DNA of 64,000 bases, from positions 1 through 64,000 of the forward strand of contig CAWCYZ010000004.1 in assembly GCA_963799925.1 (NCBI GenBank). Reading direction: 5' to 3'. The translations under genes were made by a program, and so were the position numbers. The first letter of the stretch is position 1. Each line of letters starts with the position of its first letter. This stretch comes from DATBQN01 sp963799925. Its GTDB lineage: Bacteria > Acidobacteriota > Thermoanaerobaculia > Multivoradales > UBA5704. This document shows, one piece after another, positions 1 through 9,034 of the stretch. The notes under the pieces were generated by a model. It saw only the letters and a program-made list of their open reading frames with translations. It was not told the DNA's origin and ran no database searches.

Positions 1-966
1 AGATCTGGGTAGACGACGCGAATCTCCTGGAGGATCGAAGCGTAGCGGGCCTTCAGGCGTCTCGAGTAGCTGTCGTTCCCCCCGCAGGACCTGCCGGAGC
101 TCCTCGAAGGACGCCGGGGCGGGGTTGCGCGCGGCGTAGGAGCGATAGAGAACGAATGCCGCGAAGTCCCAGGCCTGGGGCCGGTTGTGGAAGAACCACA
201 TCAAGGCGAGCGGCAAGGGCACCGGGTTCGCCCGCAGGTAGGCGTGAAAGTCGGGGTCGAGGTGGAAGCCGTAGCGCGTCCGGTCGCGGACCAGGAGGAG
301 CTGCGGCGAGCCCTCCTCCTGGAGGAGAGTCGAGGCCTCCTGCCGGGACTGGGGCGTGAAGGAGCGCCGGATGGGGTGGAGGCTCAAGCGCTGGACGTCC
401 GAGGAGGTCTCAACGGCCAGGCTCAGCGAGAGGCTCTGGAGGCGGTTCAAGCGCCCCCGGAAGGCCTCGTAGTCCCTCCCGCCGCGGCCGATCCCGAACG
501 CCTCGAAGAAGTCCGTCAGCGAGTCGAAGGCGACGTAGCCGTCGCCGTAGGCCTTGGTCTGAATCCAGGCGAAGAGGGCGCGGTCGGCCCCATAGGGGAG
601 CGGCACCCCCGCGAGGACCGAGGTGTAGGTGACGACGAGCCGCGAGTCGCGGCCGAGGCGTGCATAGCGGGTGACGGAGGATTCCTCGATCCGCCGGTAG
701 GGGAGGGCGCAGAGGAGGAGCGCTTTCGCCTGGAGGAGCTTCTCCTGGTGCACCTCCTCCCGGAGCGGCAGGAGCGCGTCGACCCGCTCGGGGCTCATCG
801 GCCTCGGGGCCGCGGGAGGATCGAGGAGGGGAAGCTGCCGCGGGCGGTCGCCGGAGCCAGCCCCCGGCAGCGCGACGCGGAGCGCCTCAGCGAGCGTCCG
901 GGGCGAGGGGGAGCGCCCCAGGGAGGCGGGCCGGCCCCGGTGCCCCGAGGAGAGTCTCGCCACCAT
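1..966 (-). CDS. RepA-like plasmid replication initiator, C-terminus beyond window edge
   Basis: Read directly from the minus strand, the frame stays open from ATG at 966 to the window edge (about 322 residues seen). The central part carries LPYGADRALFAWIQTKAYG, then DSLTDFFEAFGIGRGGRDYE and a run of leucines and arginines (FRGRLNRLQSLSLSL). This is the pattern of the plasmid RepA/RepA_C family (LPYG-x-x-P/R-LLLxW-x-TxA, then SLxxFxxxLG and GGR). Such proteins bind iterons and start plasmid replication. An ATG at 798 (MSPERVDALLPL) may be the true start, because the residues before it are Pro/Gly-rich. The start at 966 abuts the TAG of the upstream gene. Its presence suggests a plasmid or an integrated plasmid remnant. 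Family identity is by motif recognition only. Confidence 0.6.
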   Translation of the reverse strand, partial: MVARLSSGHRGRPASLGRSPSPRTLAEALRVALPGAGSGDRPRQLPLLDPPAAPRPMSPERVDALLPLREEVHQEKLLQAKALLLCALPYRRIEESSVTRYARLGRDSRLVVTYTSVLAGVPLPYGADRALFAWIQTKAYGDGYVAFDSLTDFFEAFGIGRGGRDYEAFRGRLNRLQSLSLSLAVETSSDVQRLSLHPIRRSFTPQSRQEASTLLQEEGSPQLLLVRDRTRYGFHLDPDFHAYLRANPVPLPLALMWFFHNRPQAWDFAAFVLYRSYAARNPAPASFEELRQVLRGERQLLETPEGPLRFDPPGDSRRLPRS

Positions 967-2854
967 CTAGCGTGCCAGGAGCGCGGCCGCCACGGCCGGC
1001 AGCAGCGACGCCGGGAAGCTCAAGGGGATCGGAGCCGAGCGCGGCCCCTCGCCGGCGTAGCTCACGGCGGCGAGCTCGAGGCGGACGACGTCGTGCGCCG
1101 GGTCGAAGGGAGGGACGGAGAGCGGGTCCGTCGCGGGAAGCCCCGGAAGGAAGGCGTAGGCGAGCCGGAACGACGCGCCGTTGAGCGAGAGATACGCGTT
1201 GTACCCGAGGAGGTTCGGTGTCGGCGAGGAAACGCCGACGAGGAAGGTGGGGCGGAGCGTCGTCTGGGTCGGGTCGAGCGGATCGGGTGGCAGGAGGGCG
1301 AGGAAGGTGGCCGAGAGGCCAGCCGGCACAGGCGGGAGCGCGAAGGGGCTCGCCGGCGTGACGGCGATCGTCCCATCGTGCGAGACGGCCGAGCGGACGC
1401 TCCCGCGAGACGCCTCGAGCCTCGGCGTGAAGAAGCCCCTGTCACCCCCGAACCAATGGACGGCGTCGGGAGCGGACGACGACTCCTCGAACCCGCCGTC
1501 GCCGTCCCAATCGTAGCGGTAGAGGGTCGGGAGGCCGCCGATGCGCTCGACGAAGTAGAGGGGCGTGCTCGCGGGGAAGATGCAGAATCCATAGGAGCAG
1601 AGCTTCGCGCGAAAGCCGAGGGCGACCGGCGTCGGGTCAATCGTCGGGAGGAAGTACCCGGCGACGTCCAGAGGACGTCGGCCCGCGCGGGAGCCGGAGC
1701 GGCGAGGCGGACGGCGAGCGTGCCGGAGCCGTCCGTCGCGAGGGGGAGGATAGCGCTGTTCGCGCGCGTGAGGCCGGCGCGGAAGTTGATAGTGCTCGTC
1801 GCGGGCAGCGGGTAGTTCCCGGGATAGACGGTCAGGTAGCCGGCGGCCGAGGGATTCACCACGGTGACATTGGCGGCGACGGCCGAGGCGGTCGCCGGGA
1901 TGACACAGCTCGAAGAAGCGAGCGAAAGGCGCCGCGTGCTCTCGGCGCTCGTGAGCGGCGTCTGGCCGATGCGGCTGTCGAAGACCCGGCAGGGCCTCAC
2001 CGTGTAGAAGGCCGCGGCGCGAGGCGGCGAGAGGATGAGGGGATCGGTCCGAGGTCGCGCTTCCCCAGGGGCTCTCGACGGTCACCGCGGCGTAGTAGGA
2101 GCCGGGCGGGAGGCCGCCCTCGCCCAGAAGGGTGCGGCAGAGGGGGCGCCGGCGAGAGTCGCGACGCGGGTACCAGGTGATAGACGCTGCCACGAGTGGG
2201 AGAGTGGAGCTTGCCCATCGCGCCGGCGCTCAAAGCCACGAGCTGGCCGACCTCCGGGCTCGTCGGCTGCACCGCCGCGAAGCTCAGGACCGCGCGGGTC
2301 GAGGACGCGGACGGTCTTGGTCGTGGTGGAGCACGAGCCCGAGCGGCAGACGGTCAGGGTGACGGTCTTGAGCCGGGGGTGGAGAAGGTGACGCTCGGAT
2401 TCCGCTGCGAGGAGGTCTCGGCCGAGAGCGGCGGGGCGATGGGGAGGAGGAGACGGCGGGAAAGCAGGCCCTTGCGGGTTCGAGGCAAACATGCCGCGGT
2501 GGTCCATTCGGCTCTCCCGGTGTCGCGAAAGTGCGCGCCTAGCCCGAGGCGTGCGAGTCGTGCGACGGGGTCGGCGAGAGCCTGTCCAGGGGAAGAGCGC
2601 CAAGCCGTAGTTCAGCACGAGCTCTTCGGTGACCATCTGAGATCCCGTCGCATCGCCCCACTTCCACGTCTCCGGCGAGCGTGTCGACGGGGCGAGTCTG
2701 GCCGTTCTCGAGCGGGCCCGCGCCGCACGCGTCGCCGCCGGCAACCAATGACGTTGGCAGGAACAGCAGCGCTACAGCGACCGGCAGGGGCGATTCGATG
2801 CAGATGGGGCTTCGTAGGGGGCCGTTGGAGTCGCGGCGATCTGGCGCCGTTCAT
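967..2854 (-). pseudogene. Secreted PKD-domain protein, several frameshifts
   Basis: Three minus-strand frames must be stitched to read one protein. A hydrophobic stretch near 2750-2800 (PLPVAVALLFLPTSLVAGGD) looks like a signal peptide. PKD-like pieces follow: a weak one near 2660-2690 (SPETWKWGDA) and a clear one near 2310-2370 (KTVTLTVCRSGSCSTTTKTV). A QPTSPEVGQLVALSAG strand comes next at about 2250. The C-terminal part starts with PCRVFDSRIGQTPL at 1995 and contains TSTINFRAGLTRANSAILPL, a domain common in large secreted Acidobacteria-type proteins. The frame changes near 1680 (expected LDVAGYF) and again upstream. It was probably an extracellular protein of unknown ligand. Either the gene is decayed or the assembly has indel errors here. 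The start near 2854 is uncertain. Confidence 0.55.
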
Positions 2855-3447
2855 GCTTCCGCCGCCGGCGGAGGTCACTCCACCTGGAGAAGAGGGGCGA
2901 CCTTTAAGTTGAGGCGGGGTACTTGTGCGTCGAGACGACGGTCGAGCAGTAATAGCGGCCCGAGGGCGAGTAGCCCGAGGCGAGCGCCGGCGAGGGCGGA
3001 GAAATCGATGGGGAGGCCTGGAGGGTGACCGGCGACCGCGTGCGATGATGTTCTCGCACAAGGCCCTGGAGCGGCCCGAAGTCAGGAAATGCGGTCGATG
3101 GCGTACAAGATGCGTACAACCCCTCGATTTTCGAAGCCCGCGCGGAGACGAAGTCGCTGCTAGTCAACGACTTGAGTCCGTGGTATCTCAGAACACCGGG
3201 CTGACTGTGGATCAGGAGGTCTCGGGTTCGACCCCCGACATCGGTGCCACAACGCTGCCGGGATCGACCCGGCACTCCCATCGGTTCGAGCTGCAGTGAA
3301 GAGCGACGACCCTGAGACGACTCACCCGCAGGCGGCTCTGAGGTCGCCGGCCCCGTCCCTGTCGGTCGTGGAGCCGTCTCCGAGCCGGTCTCCTTCGGCG
3401 GGGGGGAAGCCGAGCGGGACGCGGCATGGGAAGCCGGCGGCGAGCTC
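2855..3447. other. Non-coding stretch with a tRNA-like element
   Basis: No convincing gene is seen in about 590 bases. The only structured item is the tRNA-like sequence at 3180-3250. The ORFs overlapping it (for example a minus-strand reading with VGGRTRDLLIHSQ) are typical false translations antisense to tRNA-like DNA. Confidence 0.4.
3180..3250 (+). tRNA. tRNA-like element, His(GTG)-type anticodon loop, degenerate or 3' remnant
   Basis: An anticodon arm CTGA-CTGTGGA-TCAG (3201-3215) carries a GTG anticodon followed by G37. A T arm follows: TCGGG-TTCGACC-CCCGA (3222-3238), a perfect five-base stem with a canonical loop. A CCA lies at 3247-3249. The 5' half does not fold well: GTGGTAT at 3180 can pair with GTGCCAC at 3244 using two wobbles, but this leaves five extra bases after the T stem, and no good D arm is seen. 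It could be a decayed tRNA-His or the 3' tRNA half left by an integration event. Confidence 0.35.
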
Positions 3448-4227
3448 ATGCGGCGGATCTACGCCCGCGGGGCCTCCGCGGTGCTCGCCCCGATCGCGAA
3501 CCTCCGGCAGGCCTTCGCTGCGGGCCACGAGCGGATCACCTGCATCGATGCCGGCGTGGTGATGGCCGGCTCCGGCAAGAGCGGCCTCGCGCTCGCCGGC
3601 TCGGGCATCCTGTTTCCGGCCCGATCGCGGGAGGAGCGCCTGGCGCGGGTGGCCGACCTCTGCCTTGCTGCGGGGGTGCGGGAGGTGACCAGTCACGAGG
3701 GTTGCGGCGCCGCGGCGCTCGCCTACGAGCGGGACGGCAGGCCGTCCGAGCATTCCACCTCCGACGGCTATGGCCAGGCCTGGAGCCGCTCCCTGCAGGA
3801 GCGGATCAGCAGCCGGTGCGGGCGGCCGGCCGCCTACCGGCACATCGCCGCCGGCGAGATGGTACGGCCGGCGGCATTCCATGATAGCCGGGTGACCTGG
3901 CTCGACGGCACCGGCCGGTTCATCCCCGGCAACCTGTCGGGGCAGTTGCCCCAGGGTTACCTGATCGACCGGGGGGACGTGATCCGGCATGCCGTCACCG
4001 CCGAGGAGCGGAGCTATCCGCTGGTCGAGCTCGCGATCTCGATCGGGCTCGCCCTAGGCGCCAGCGGCTTCGGCGCGCGATTCACGCCGGAGGAGCCGTT
4101 CCTGGTCGTCGTCGTGGCTGACGGCGAGGAGGATTGGGCCGTCCTCCGCCAGGAGCTCGACATCGTCGTCACCCCCCATGGCGGCAGGGTGAGGATCGAC
4201 CGCCTGCTGGTGGACCGCTTCCGCTGA
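3448..4227 (+). CDS. Protein with beta-carbonic-anhydrase-like zinc motifs
   Basis: An intact 259-residue protein with good coding character and no signal peptide. It is not a clear member of a named family. Cys32 and Asp34 (TCIDAG) and His83 and Cys86 (SHEGCGAAA) match the C-x-D ... H-x-x-C-G zinc-ligand pattern of beta-class carbonic anhydrases, with a similar spacing of about 50 residues. The Arg that normally follows C-x-D-S is absent, and the stretch between (GLALAGSGILF) fits a central beta strand. The C-terminal half (FLVVVVADGEEDWAVLRQELDIVV) is not from that family. I infer a cytosolic Zn-binding, carbonic-anhydrase-fold protein of unknown reaction. The start is the ATG giving MRRIYARG; the next gene converges on it. 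Confidence 0.5.
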   Translation: MRRIYARGASAVLAPIANLRQAFAAGHERITCIDAGVVMAGSGKSGLALAGSGILFPARSREERLARVADLCLAAGVREVTSHEGCGAAALAYERDGRPSEHSTSDGYGQAWSRSLQERISSRCGRPAAYRHIAAGEMVRPAAFHDSRVTWLDGTGRFIPGNLSGQLPQGYLIDRGDVIRHAVTAEERSYPLVELAISIGLALGASGFGARFTPEEPFLVVVVADGEEDWAVLRQELDIVVTPHGGRVRIDRLLVDRFR

Positions 4228-4272
4228 GGAGAATGAGCGCACCCTGCACTTCCAGGGCGGCTGTTCGAGCTT

Positions 4273-5454
4273 TCAGAGATAGCTCAGCCACGCCGCGGTC
4301 CGCCGCTGCTTGACCGCCGCGAACCACCGGCAGAGCGGATACGTCGCGATCACGACGAGCGCCCATATCAGGTAGACGACCGGCAGCGGATATCCCCAGC
4401 CCGGCGGCGCGGTGAACGGATAGTGCGCGAGGTCCGGTGACTCGAACATCCAGTGCGCCGAGCCGTAGCGCAGGAGCAGGCGGCGACGGCGAGCAGATGG
4501 ATCAGCGCAAAGTGCAGCAGGTAGTAGAACAGCGGCACCTTGCCGATCATCAGCGCCGGCCGCAGGGCCGCCGGCGTCCGGCGGTCGACGAGAGCGAGGA
4601 AGACCAGCGCTGGCCCGAGCGTCATCAAGCAGGAACAGCAGGGACGGCGGGTACTTGGTCGTGTTCAGGAAGGAGAGCACGGTGAGCGCCGCGCTCTTCT
4701 GCCGCGTCCAGCGGGACGGATCGCCGTAGACGTTCACCCCGCGGAGGATGAGGAACGCCAGGCTGAGCGCCGCTCCCAGGCGCAGGAGGAAGGCCCGCCG
4801 GCGGTCGGCGCTCCAGCCGTAGACCTGTCCCAGGCCATAGCCCACCGCGGTCACGCCGATCCAGGGGATCAGCGGATAGGCCACGAACACGACGTGCTCC
4901 GGGGTATTGAGGACGAAGCCTGGGACGTGCAGGATGGACCAGAGCGGGCTCGCCGACTTCACCCCATCCAACAGGTTGTGGCCCGCGATCAGGACGACGC
5001 CGAACGCGGTCGACCACGGACGCCGGCAGGCGGACCAGCGCCGCGAGCGCGATCATCGCCCAGCCGAGCGCCCAGAGGACGAGGAGCACCGTCACCCGGT
5101 AATCGAAGTTGAACTGGTAGGCGAGGCACCGGAGCCACCACGGCCTCGAGGAAAATCAGCCAGAGCCCGCGGGTGAGCAGGAACGCGGCGAGCTCGCGCC
5201 GGCGACCTCCGCCGCAGCGAGAGATAGGCGCCCGTGCCGGTGAGCAGGAAGAACACCGGCGCGCAGAAGTGCGTGATCCAGCGGGTGAGGAACAACGCGG
5301 CCGAGGCGCTGCGCGAGATCGTGGGATTCTGTCCGGGGATGCCGAAGAAGTCGCGCGTGTGATCGAGCGCCATGAGGATCATGATCACGCCGCGGAGGAC
5401 GTCGACCGATTCGAGGCGCGCGCGGCTTTTCGGAGCCTTCCCCATCTCGGGCAC
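4273..5454 (-). pseudogene. DUF1624-type membrane acyltransferase, copy 1, frameshifted
   Basis: This is the only copy that keeps both ends. It begins with LESVDVLRGVIMILMALDHTRDFFG, typical of DUF1624 (heparan-alpha-glucosaminide N-acetyltransferase-like) multi-pass membrane proteins, with the conserved D-H in the first helix. It ends with YLIWALVVIATYPLCRWFAAVKQ. The frame changes near 5205, 5010, 4630 and 4475, so no intact reading exists. Hydrophobic segments continue across the breaks (FLLTGTGAYLSL, TVLLVLWALGWAMIALAAL, PALMIGKVPLFYYLLHFALIH). The natural role of this family is transfer of acyl groups to sugars at the membrane; the substrate here is unknown. The upstream DNA is the 21-bp repeat array. 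Confidence 0.6.
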
Positions 5455-5507
5455 GGCGGGCGATGGTACTACGAGCCGAGGAGGCCTTATGTTGGCGCGG
5501 GATCGGA

Positions 5508-5768
5508 GCGTACCCGTGCCGGTTTGTCCAAACCCTCCGGGGTCTAGTCAAACCCGCGGCGGTTTGGCGTTACCCTGGGTGGTTCGAGCATGCCGCGAGG
5601 AGGCATCACCAAATCGCCTCGCGGTACGCTCGAACCACGGGAGGGTTGGGGCAAACCCGGTGGGGTTTCATCGCTGCCGGGCGTCGGCACGCCCGCTTCT
5701 CGGCGCGTCTTGGCCGTACCGAGGGGTGGTATCGCCATACCACGACGCGGCGAAGCCAAAACGCGTGC
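5508..5768. repeat. Degenerate 21-bp tandem array, first copy (about 12 units)
   Basis: Units follow GGTTTSGCSAWACC plus seven GC-rich bases. The first 14 bases are an imperfect palindrome (for example GGTTTGTCCAAACC, GGTATCGCCATACC). The 21-bp period is kept although units differ strongly. This copy is part of the tandem duplication and lies upstream of the DUF1624 copy 1 start. No start-to-stop gene fits it. Confidence 0.7.
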
Positions 5769-6541
5769 GCCAGGCTGAGAGCCGCTCCCAGGCGCAGGAG
5801 GAAGGCCCGCCGGCGGTCGGCGCTCCAGCCGTAGACCTGTCCCAGGCCATAGCCCACCGCGGTCACGCCGATCCAGGGGACCAGCGGATAGGCCACGAAC
5901 ACGACGTGCTCCGGGGCATTGAGGACGAAACCTGGGACGTGCAGGATGGACCAGAGAGGGCGCGCCGACTTCACCCCATCCAACAGGTTGTGGCCCGCGA
6001 TCAGGACGACGCCGAACGCGGTCACCACGGACGCCGGCAGGCGGACCAGCGCCGCGAGCGCGATCATCGCCCAGCCGAGCGCCCAGAGGACGAGGAGCAC
6101 CGTCACCCGGTAATCGAAGTTGAATTGGTAGGCGAGGCACCGGGCCACCACGGCCTCGAGGAAGATCAGCCAGAGCCCGCGGGTGAGCAGGAACACGGCG
6201 AGCTCGCGCCGCGACCTCCGCCGCAACGAGAGATAGGAGCCCGTGCCGGTGAGCAGGAAGAACACCGGCGCGCAGAAGTGGGTGATCCACCGGGTGAGGA
6301 ACAACGCGGCCGAGGCGCTCGCGAGATCCGTGGGATTCTGTCCGGGGATGCCGAAGAAGTCTCGCGTGTGATCGAGCGCCATGAGGATCATGATCACGCC
6401 GCGGAGGAGGTCGATCGCTTCGAGGCGCGCGCGGTTTTTTGGAGCCTTCCCTATCTCGGGCACGGCGGGCGATGGTACTACGAGCCGAGGAGGCCTTATG
6501 CTTGGCGCGGGATCGGAGCGTACCCGTGCCGGTTTGTCCAA
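5606..6541 (-). CDS. DUF1624-type membrane acyltransferase, copy 2, 3' end replaced
   Basis: The frame is open for 311 residues, but only the middle is family sequence. Residues from about 26 (VPEIGKAPKNRARLEAIDLL) to about 240 (FLLRLGAALSLA) match copies 1 and 3 and give the helices ALFLTRWITHFCAPVFFLLTG, LTRGLWLIFLEAVVARCLAY, VTVLLVLWALGWAMIALAAL and VTAFGVVLIAGHNLL. The last 70 residues are chance translation of the 21-bp array, joined where the tandem duplication breaks at about 5769. It therefore lacks the last third of the family and is probably non-functional. The N-terminal 25 residues also come from array DNA; translation may begin later. Confidence 0.55.
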   Translation of the reverse strand: MDKPARVRSDPAPSIRPPRLVVPSPAVPEIGKAPKNRARLEAIDLLRGVIMILMALDHTRDFFGIPGQNPTDLASASAALFLTRWITHFCAPVFFLLTGTGSYLSLRRRSRRELAVFLLTRGLWLIFLEAVVARCLAYQFNFDYRVTVLLVLWALGWAMIALAALVRLPASVVTAFGVVLIAGHNLLDGVKSARPLWSILHVPGFVLNAPEHVVFVAYPLVPWIGVTAVGYGLGQVYGWSADRRRAFLLRLGAALSLAHAFWLRRVVVWRYHPSVRPRRAEKRACRRPAAMKPHRVCPNPPVVRAYREAIW

Positions 6542-7049
6542 ACCCTCCGGGGTCTAGTCAAACCCGCGGCGGTTTGGCGTTACCCTGGGGTGGTTCGAGC
6601 ATGCCGCGAGGCGGCATCACCAAATCGCCTCGCGGTACGCTCAAACCACGGGAGGGTTGGGCAAACCCGGTGGGGTTTCATCGCTGCCGGGCGTCGGCAC
6701 GCCCGCTTCTCGGCGCGTCTTGGCCGTACCGAGGGGTGGTATCGCCATACCACCGACGCGGCGAAGCCAAAACGCGTGCCGGTTTGGCGGTGCCGCATGG
6801 CCGCGAGGTGAAACCCTGGCGCGGTTTGGCCATGCCGCCGCGGGGTATCGCGAGGGCGCCGCAGCGCTTCGCGATGCCGCCCTGCGGTGTCGTGATGCCG
6901 CGCGAGAGCTTCCCCGCGAGCGGTGCGGGTTTGCCCCTGCGCCGGCGTGGCACGGTCCCGCCGGCGGACGCGGTGGCGAAGGCGCCGCTCGCCTCGATCA
7001 TGCCGCCGCGTGGCGTGGCGGGGCCGTCTGGCGGCTGGCCGCGCGATCA
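6508..7049. repeat. Degenerate 21-bp tandem array, long copy (about 25 units)
   Basis: The same unit as at 5508-5768, extended to about 25 units. The first part duplicates the short array. The second part (from about 6780) has new units such as GGTTTGGCCATGCCGCCGCG and GGTGTCGTGATGCCGCGCGA. Unit starts fall every 21 bases with only rare one-base slips. Any frame reads as seven-residue repeats (GLAMPPR on plus, PRGGMAK on minus). The array reaches the stop codon of the Cys-rich gene remnant at 7047. Confidence 0.75.
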
Positions 7050-7235
7050 CGGCGGGTCATTGGTGACGCAGGCGCAGCTCTTCGCCGCCGAGGTCGGGCA
7101 GGAGCCGGTCGCGACGCAGACCTGCGCTCTGCCCGTAGGCTCTGCAGCTGCGGCGACGTGGCCTGCCACGGCCACATCGCCGGCACCGCCGCCCTGCGAA
7201 GGCGACGGCCCAGGTCCAGCGCCGTGGTTAGGCAC
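7047..7235 (-). pseudogene. Cys-rich secreted protein remnant with inverted internal segment
   Basis: The last 25 residues (CVATGSCPTSAAKSCACV then TNDPP) are nearly identical to the end of the intact gene at 11324. Upstream the relation breaks: bases 7148-7187 are the exact reverse complement of 11420-11459, so CSCGDVACHGHIAGT is now encoded on the plus strand. No signal peptide or start survives. The gene is broken by a small inversion. Confidence 0.6.
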
Positions 7236-7505
7236 GGCGTCTGCGGAGGGCGAGCCTTGAAGCTTAAGGCCGCGAGGCCTGCCAAGCCTAGCGAAGTGGT
7301 GCCTCGCTGCCGGTGCGAGGGCAGATGGCCGCGATGACCGCGGCGATGGTGCCGTACGCCCGAGTGCGACATGCTGCCCGAGGAACTGCCACTGGTCGTG
7401 TCCATCGCCGAGCCGCTGGTGTTGCCGGTTGAGCCAGTCGAACCGGTGGTATCAGTGGCCGTGCCGGTCGCGGTGTCACCTCTACCCTGCGTGCCCTGAG
7501 GACTG
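7236..7505. other. Ser/Thr/Gly-rich low-complexity stretch, no recognised gene
   Basis: The minus strand reads GDTATGTATDTTGSTGSTGN and similar residues, open in one frame to about 7000. No domain or start is convincing. It sits between the CHASE2 gene end and the Cys-rich remnant and marks the edge of the AT-richer island. It might be the linker of a lost secreted protein. Confidence 0.3.
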
Positions 7506-9009
7506 TCAGACGACGGGTGAGCAGTCAGGTCCTCCTGTGCCATTGGATCCTGTATCCAGTCCATCTGGTTCGTGGCTACCGCTACCTTCCTGCTTACTAT
7601 TTCCCTGATCACTACCCTGAGTGCTGCTGCCTTGGTTGCTGCCCTGCCCGACGGCTGTCTGACCGATACTCAGCATTGCAATCATGAGGTATGCATAGCT
7701 CTTCATTTCACGTAGCCTCTCTTTAGAGTTAGCCTGCAATCTAGCCAATTCCAGCCTACTACGGATTACATAATCTGCCGCGCTGTGAGCCATCAGCAGG
7801 ACAGTCGGGATTAAGATGTCTATAAATATTCCCAAATTTTGAAGAACACATAGCTAAGAAGCGGCAAAATACATAATAGCAGCGCGACCAATGTTAACTT
7901 CAGGACAATTCGAACGATCCCCTGCCAAAGCGGATGATCTGGCCATCTCGGTATTGCAACTCTAAGGTCTAAGGTGAGCGCTAGCGCCAGCGCAAATACC
8001 AGGTCCAGCCACCATTGAACCGATTTATGGGCCGAGCGGTAAGTCTTACCCGCTAGAAGGGCCTCAATGTAGTTGGCATGGGACGAAGACTCCTGGTATG
8101 TAACCTACAAAGGCGTCAGGTGAGCATCAATTTTCTCTTTCCCACGCTTGTACGACAGTTGATGCCAGCTTGCGCCTACTACTACGATACTTCCTCTTAT
8201 GCCATCACAGAGACCTGGAATATTCCGACTAAGTATATCCCTCGCCGGCTCGCAAGTCGAAAATGAGATGGCGGTATAAACCGGCCAAATGGTAGCTCGT
8301 TACTGGCGTAGCCGCCCAGGATTCCCTTGTCTGGCGTTAATCTTACGGCGGCAGCCGCGAAAGAATCTATTGAGCCATTGGAAAGCTTGTGCACCACCGG
8401 AATTCTTCTTGGATCGTAAGGTAGCTGAGATTGGCCTTGTATTATTCGGCCCTCGACTAGTTGCAGATTGTCCGAATATACTGCTGTCTCTAAACTAGTC
8501 GCGGCTTTATCGAGGGTAACTGGAAAACTATTGGGCTCCTGCCCGAGACATGCTTCACGGCCTTTACAAAGGCATCTGTTTCCTGAGCATATTCCGGGTT
8601 ATCGTGCTTATCGGGAGCAGGAGATCGAAGATCGAAATCGACTGCGATGACAGAAGGGGAACAGTCGCCAAGAGCCAGGATTAATTGCGCTAAATAGTCT
8701 CGTTAATCGGAGCGCGGCGTGCCAGGTATCCTTTCCAGTACTCTTCGTCGCCCACTAGAACCAAGAAGGTGCGTTGGAAGCGGGTTGGGAAGGAACAAAA
8801 CGCTGGTATAGCTGGAAAAGCTGACAGCGCTCGGGCAGCATAAAACTGCTTCTCTGCAACTCGTCGCTTAGCTTCAAGCCACCGCCAATCATTACGACCG
8901 CTATTATCCAGTGGAGCCACCAATGCCACGGGGCTCTTCGATGAGTCCAATCCGCTAGCCAGCGGGTTCGGCGGGTCACTTTTACCTCTATCGAAATATC
9001 ACTTTTCAT
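7506..9009 (-). pseudogene. CHASE2-domain membrane sensor protein, multiple frameshifts
   Basis: No frame is open throughout, but stitched segments give a full CHASE2 protein. The order is: MKSDISIEVKVTRRTRW; a first membrane helix (WWLHWIIAVVMIGGGLKL); FLVLVGDEEYWKGYLARRAP; DYLAQLILALGDCSPSVIAV followed by DFDL, the CHASE2 core; PPSHFRLA; GSIVVVGASWHQLSYKRG; ANYIEALLAGKTYRS; then three C-terminal helices (WWLDLVFALALALTL, IVLKLTLVALLLCILPLL, IFIDILIPTVLLMA) and a polar Gly/Ser/Gln tail. CHASE2 is an extracellular sensing domain, and this copy has no kinase or cyclase output. Composition is clearly AT-richer than the neighbours, so it was probably acquired. At least five frame changes make it inactive unless they are assembly errors. 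Confidence 0.65.
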
Positions 9010-9034
9010 CTATGCAGTTGTAATTGTAGCACAG

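Larger units (their letters stand above)
4757..6779. repeat. Tandem direct duplication of about 1.01 kb
   Basis: 4757-5768 is repeated as 5769-6779 with a few percent differences. Each unit holds the 5' two-thirds of the DUF1624 gene plus the first part of the 21-bp array. Unit 1 ends in AAAACGCGTGC and joins CGCCAGGCTGAG of unit 2; unit 2 ends in the same AAAACGCGTGC and continues into new array sequence. There are only two or three bases of possible microhomology at the junction. Confidence 0.8.

Noticed and set aside
187..1815. Plus-strand ORF of 542 residues
   Set aside because: It is antisense to the RepA-like and PKD genes, with Arg/Glu/Gly-rich composition and no recognisable domain.
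3050..3449. Minus-strand ORF 2904-3449 containing VGGRTRDLLIHSQPGVLRYH
   Set aside because: This is the known type of false translation antisense to tRNA-like sequence.
6508..7049. CRISPR array
   Set aside because: Units are 21 bases without conserved repeats separated by unique spacers, and no cas gene is near.
6439..7260. Plus-strand protein with GLAMPPR-type heptad repeats
   Set aside because: The repeats read as heptads in any frame because the period is 21 bases; the ORF runs on through the Cys-rich remnant and has no clear start.
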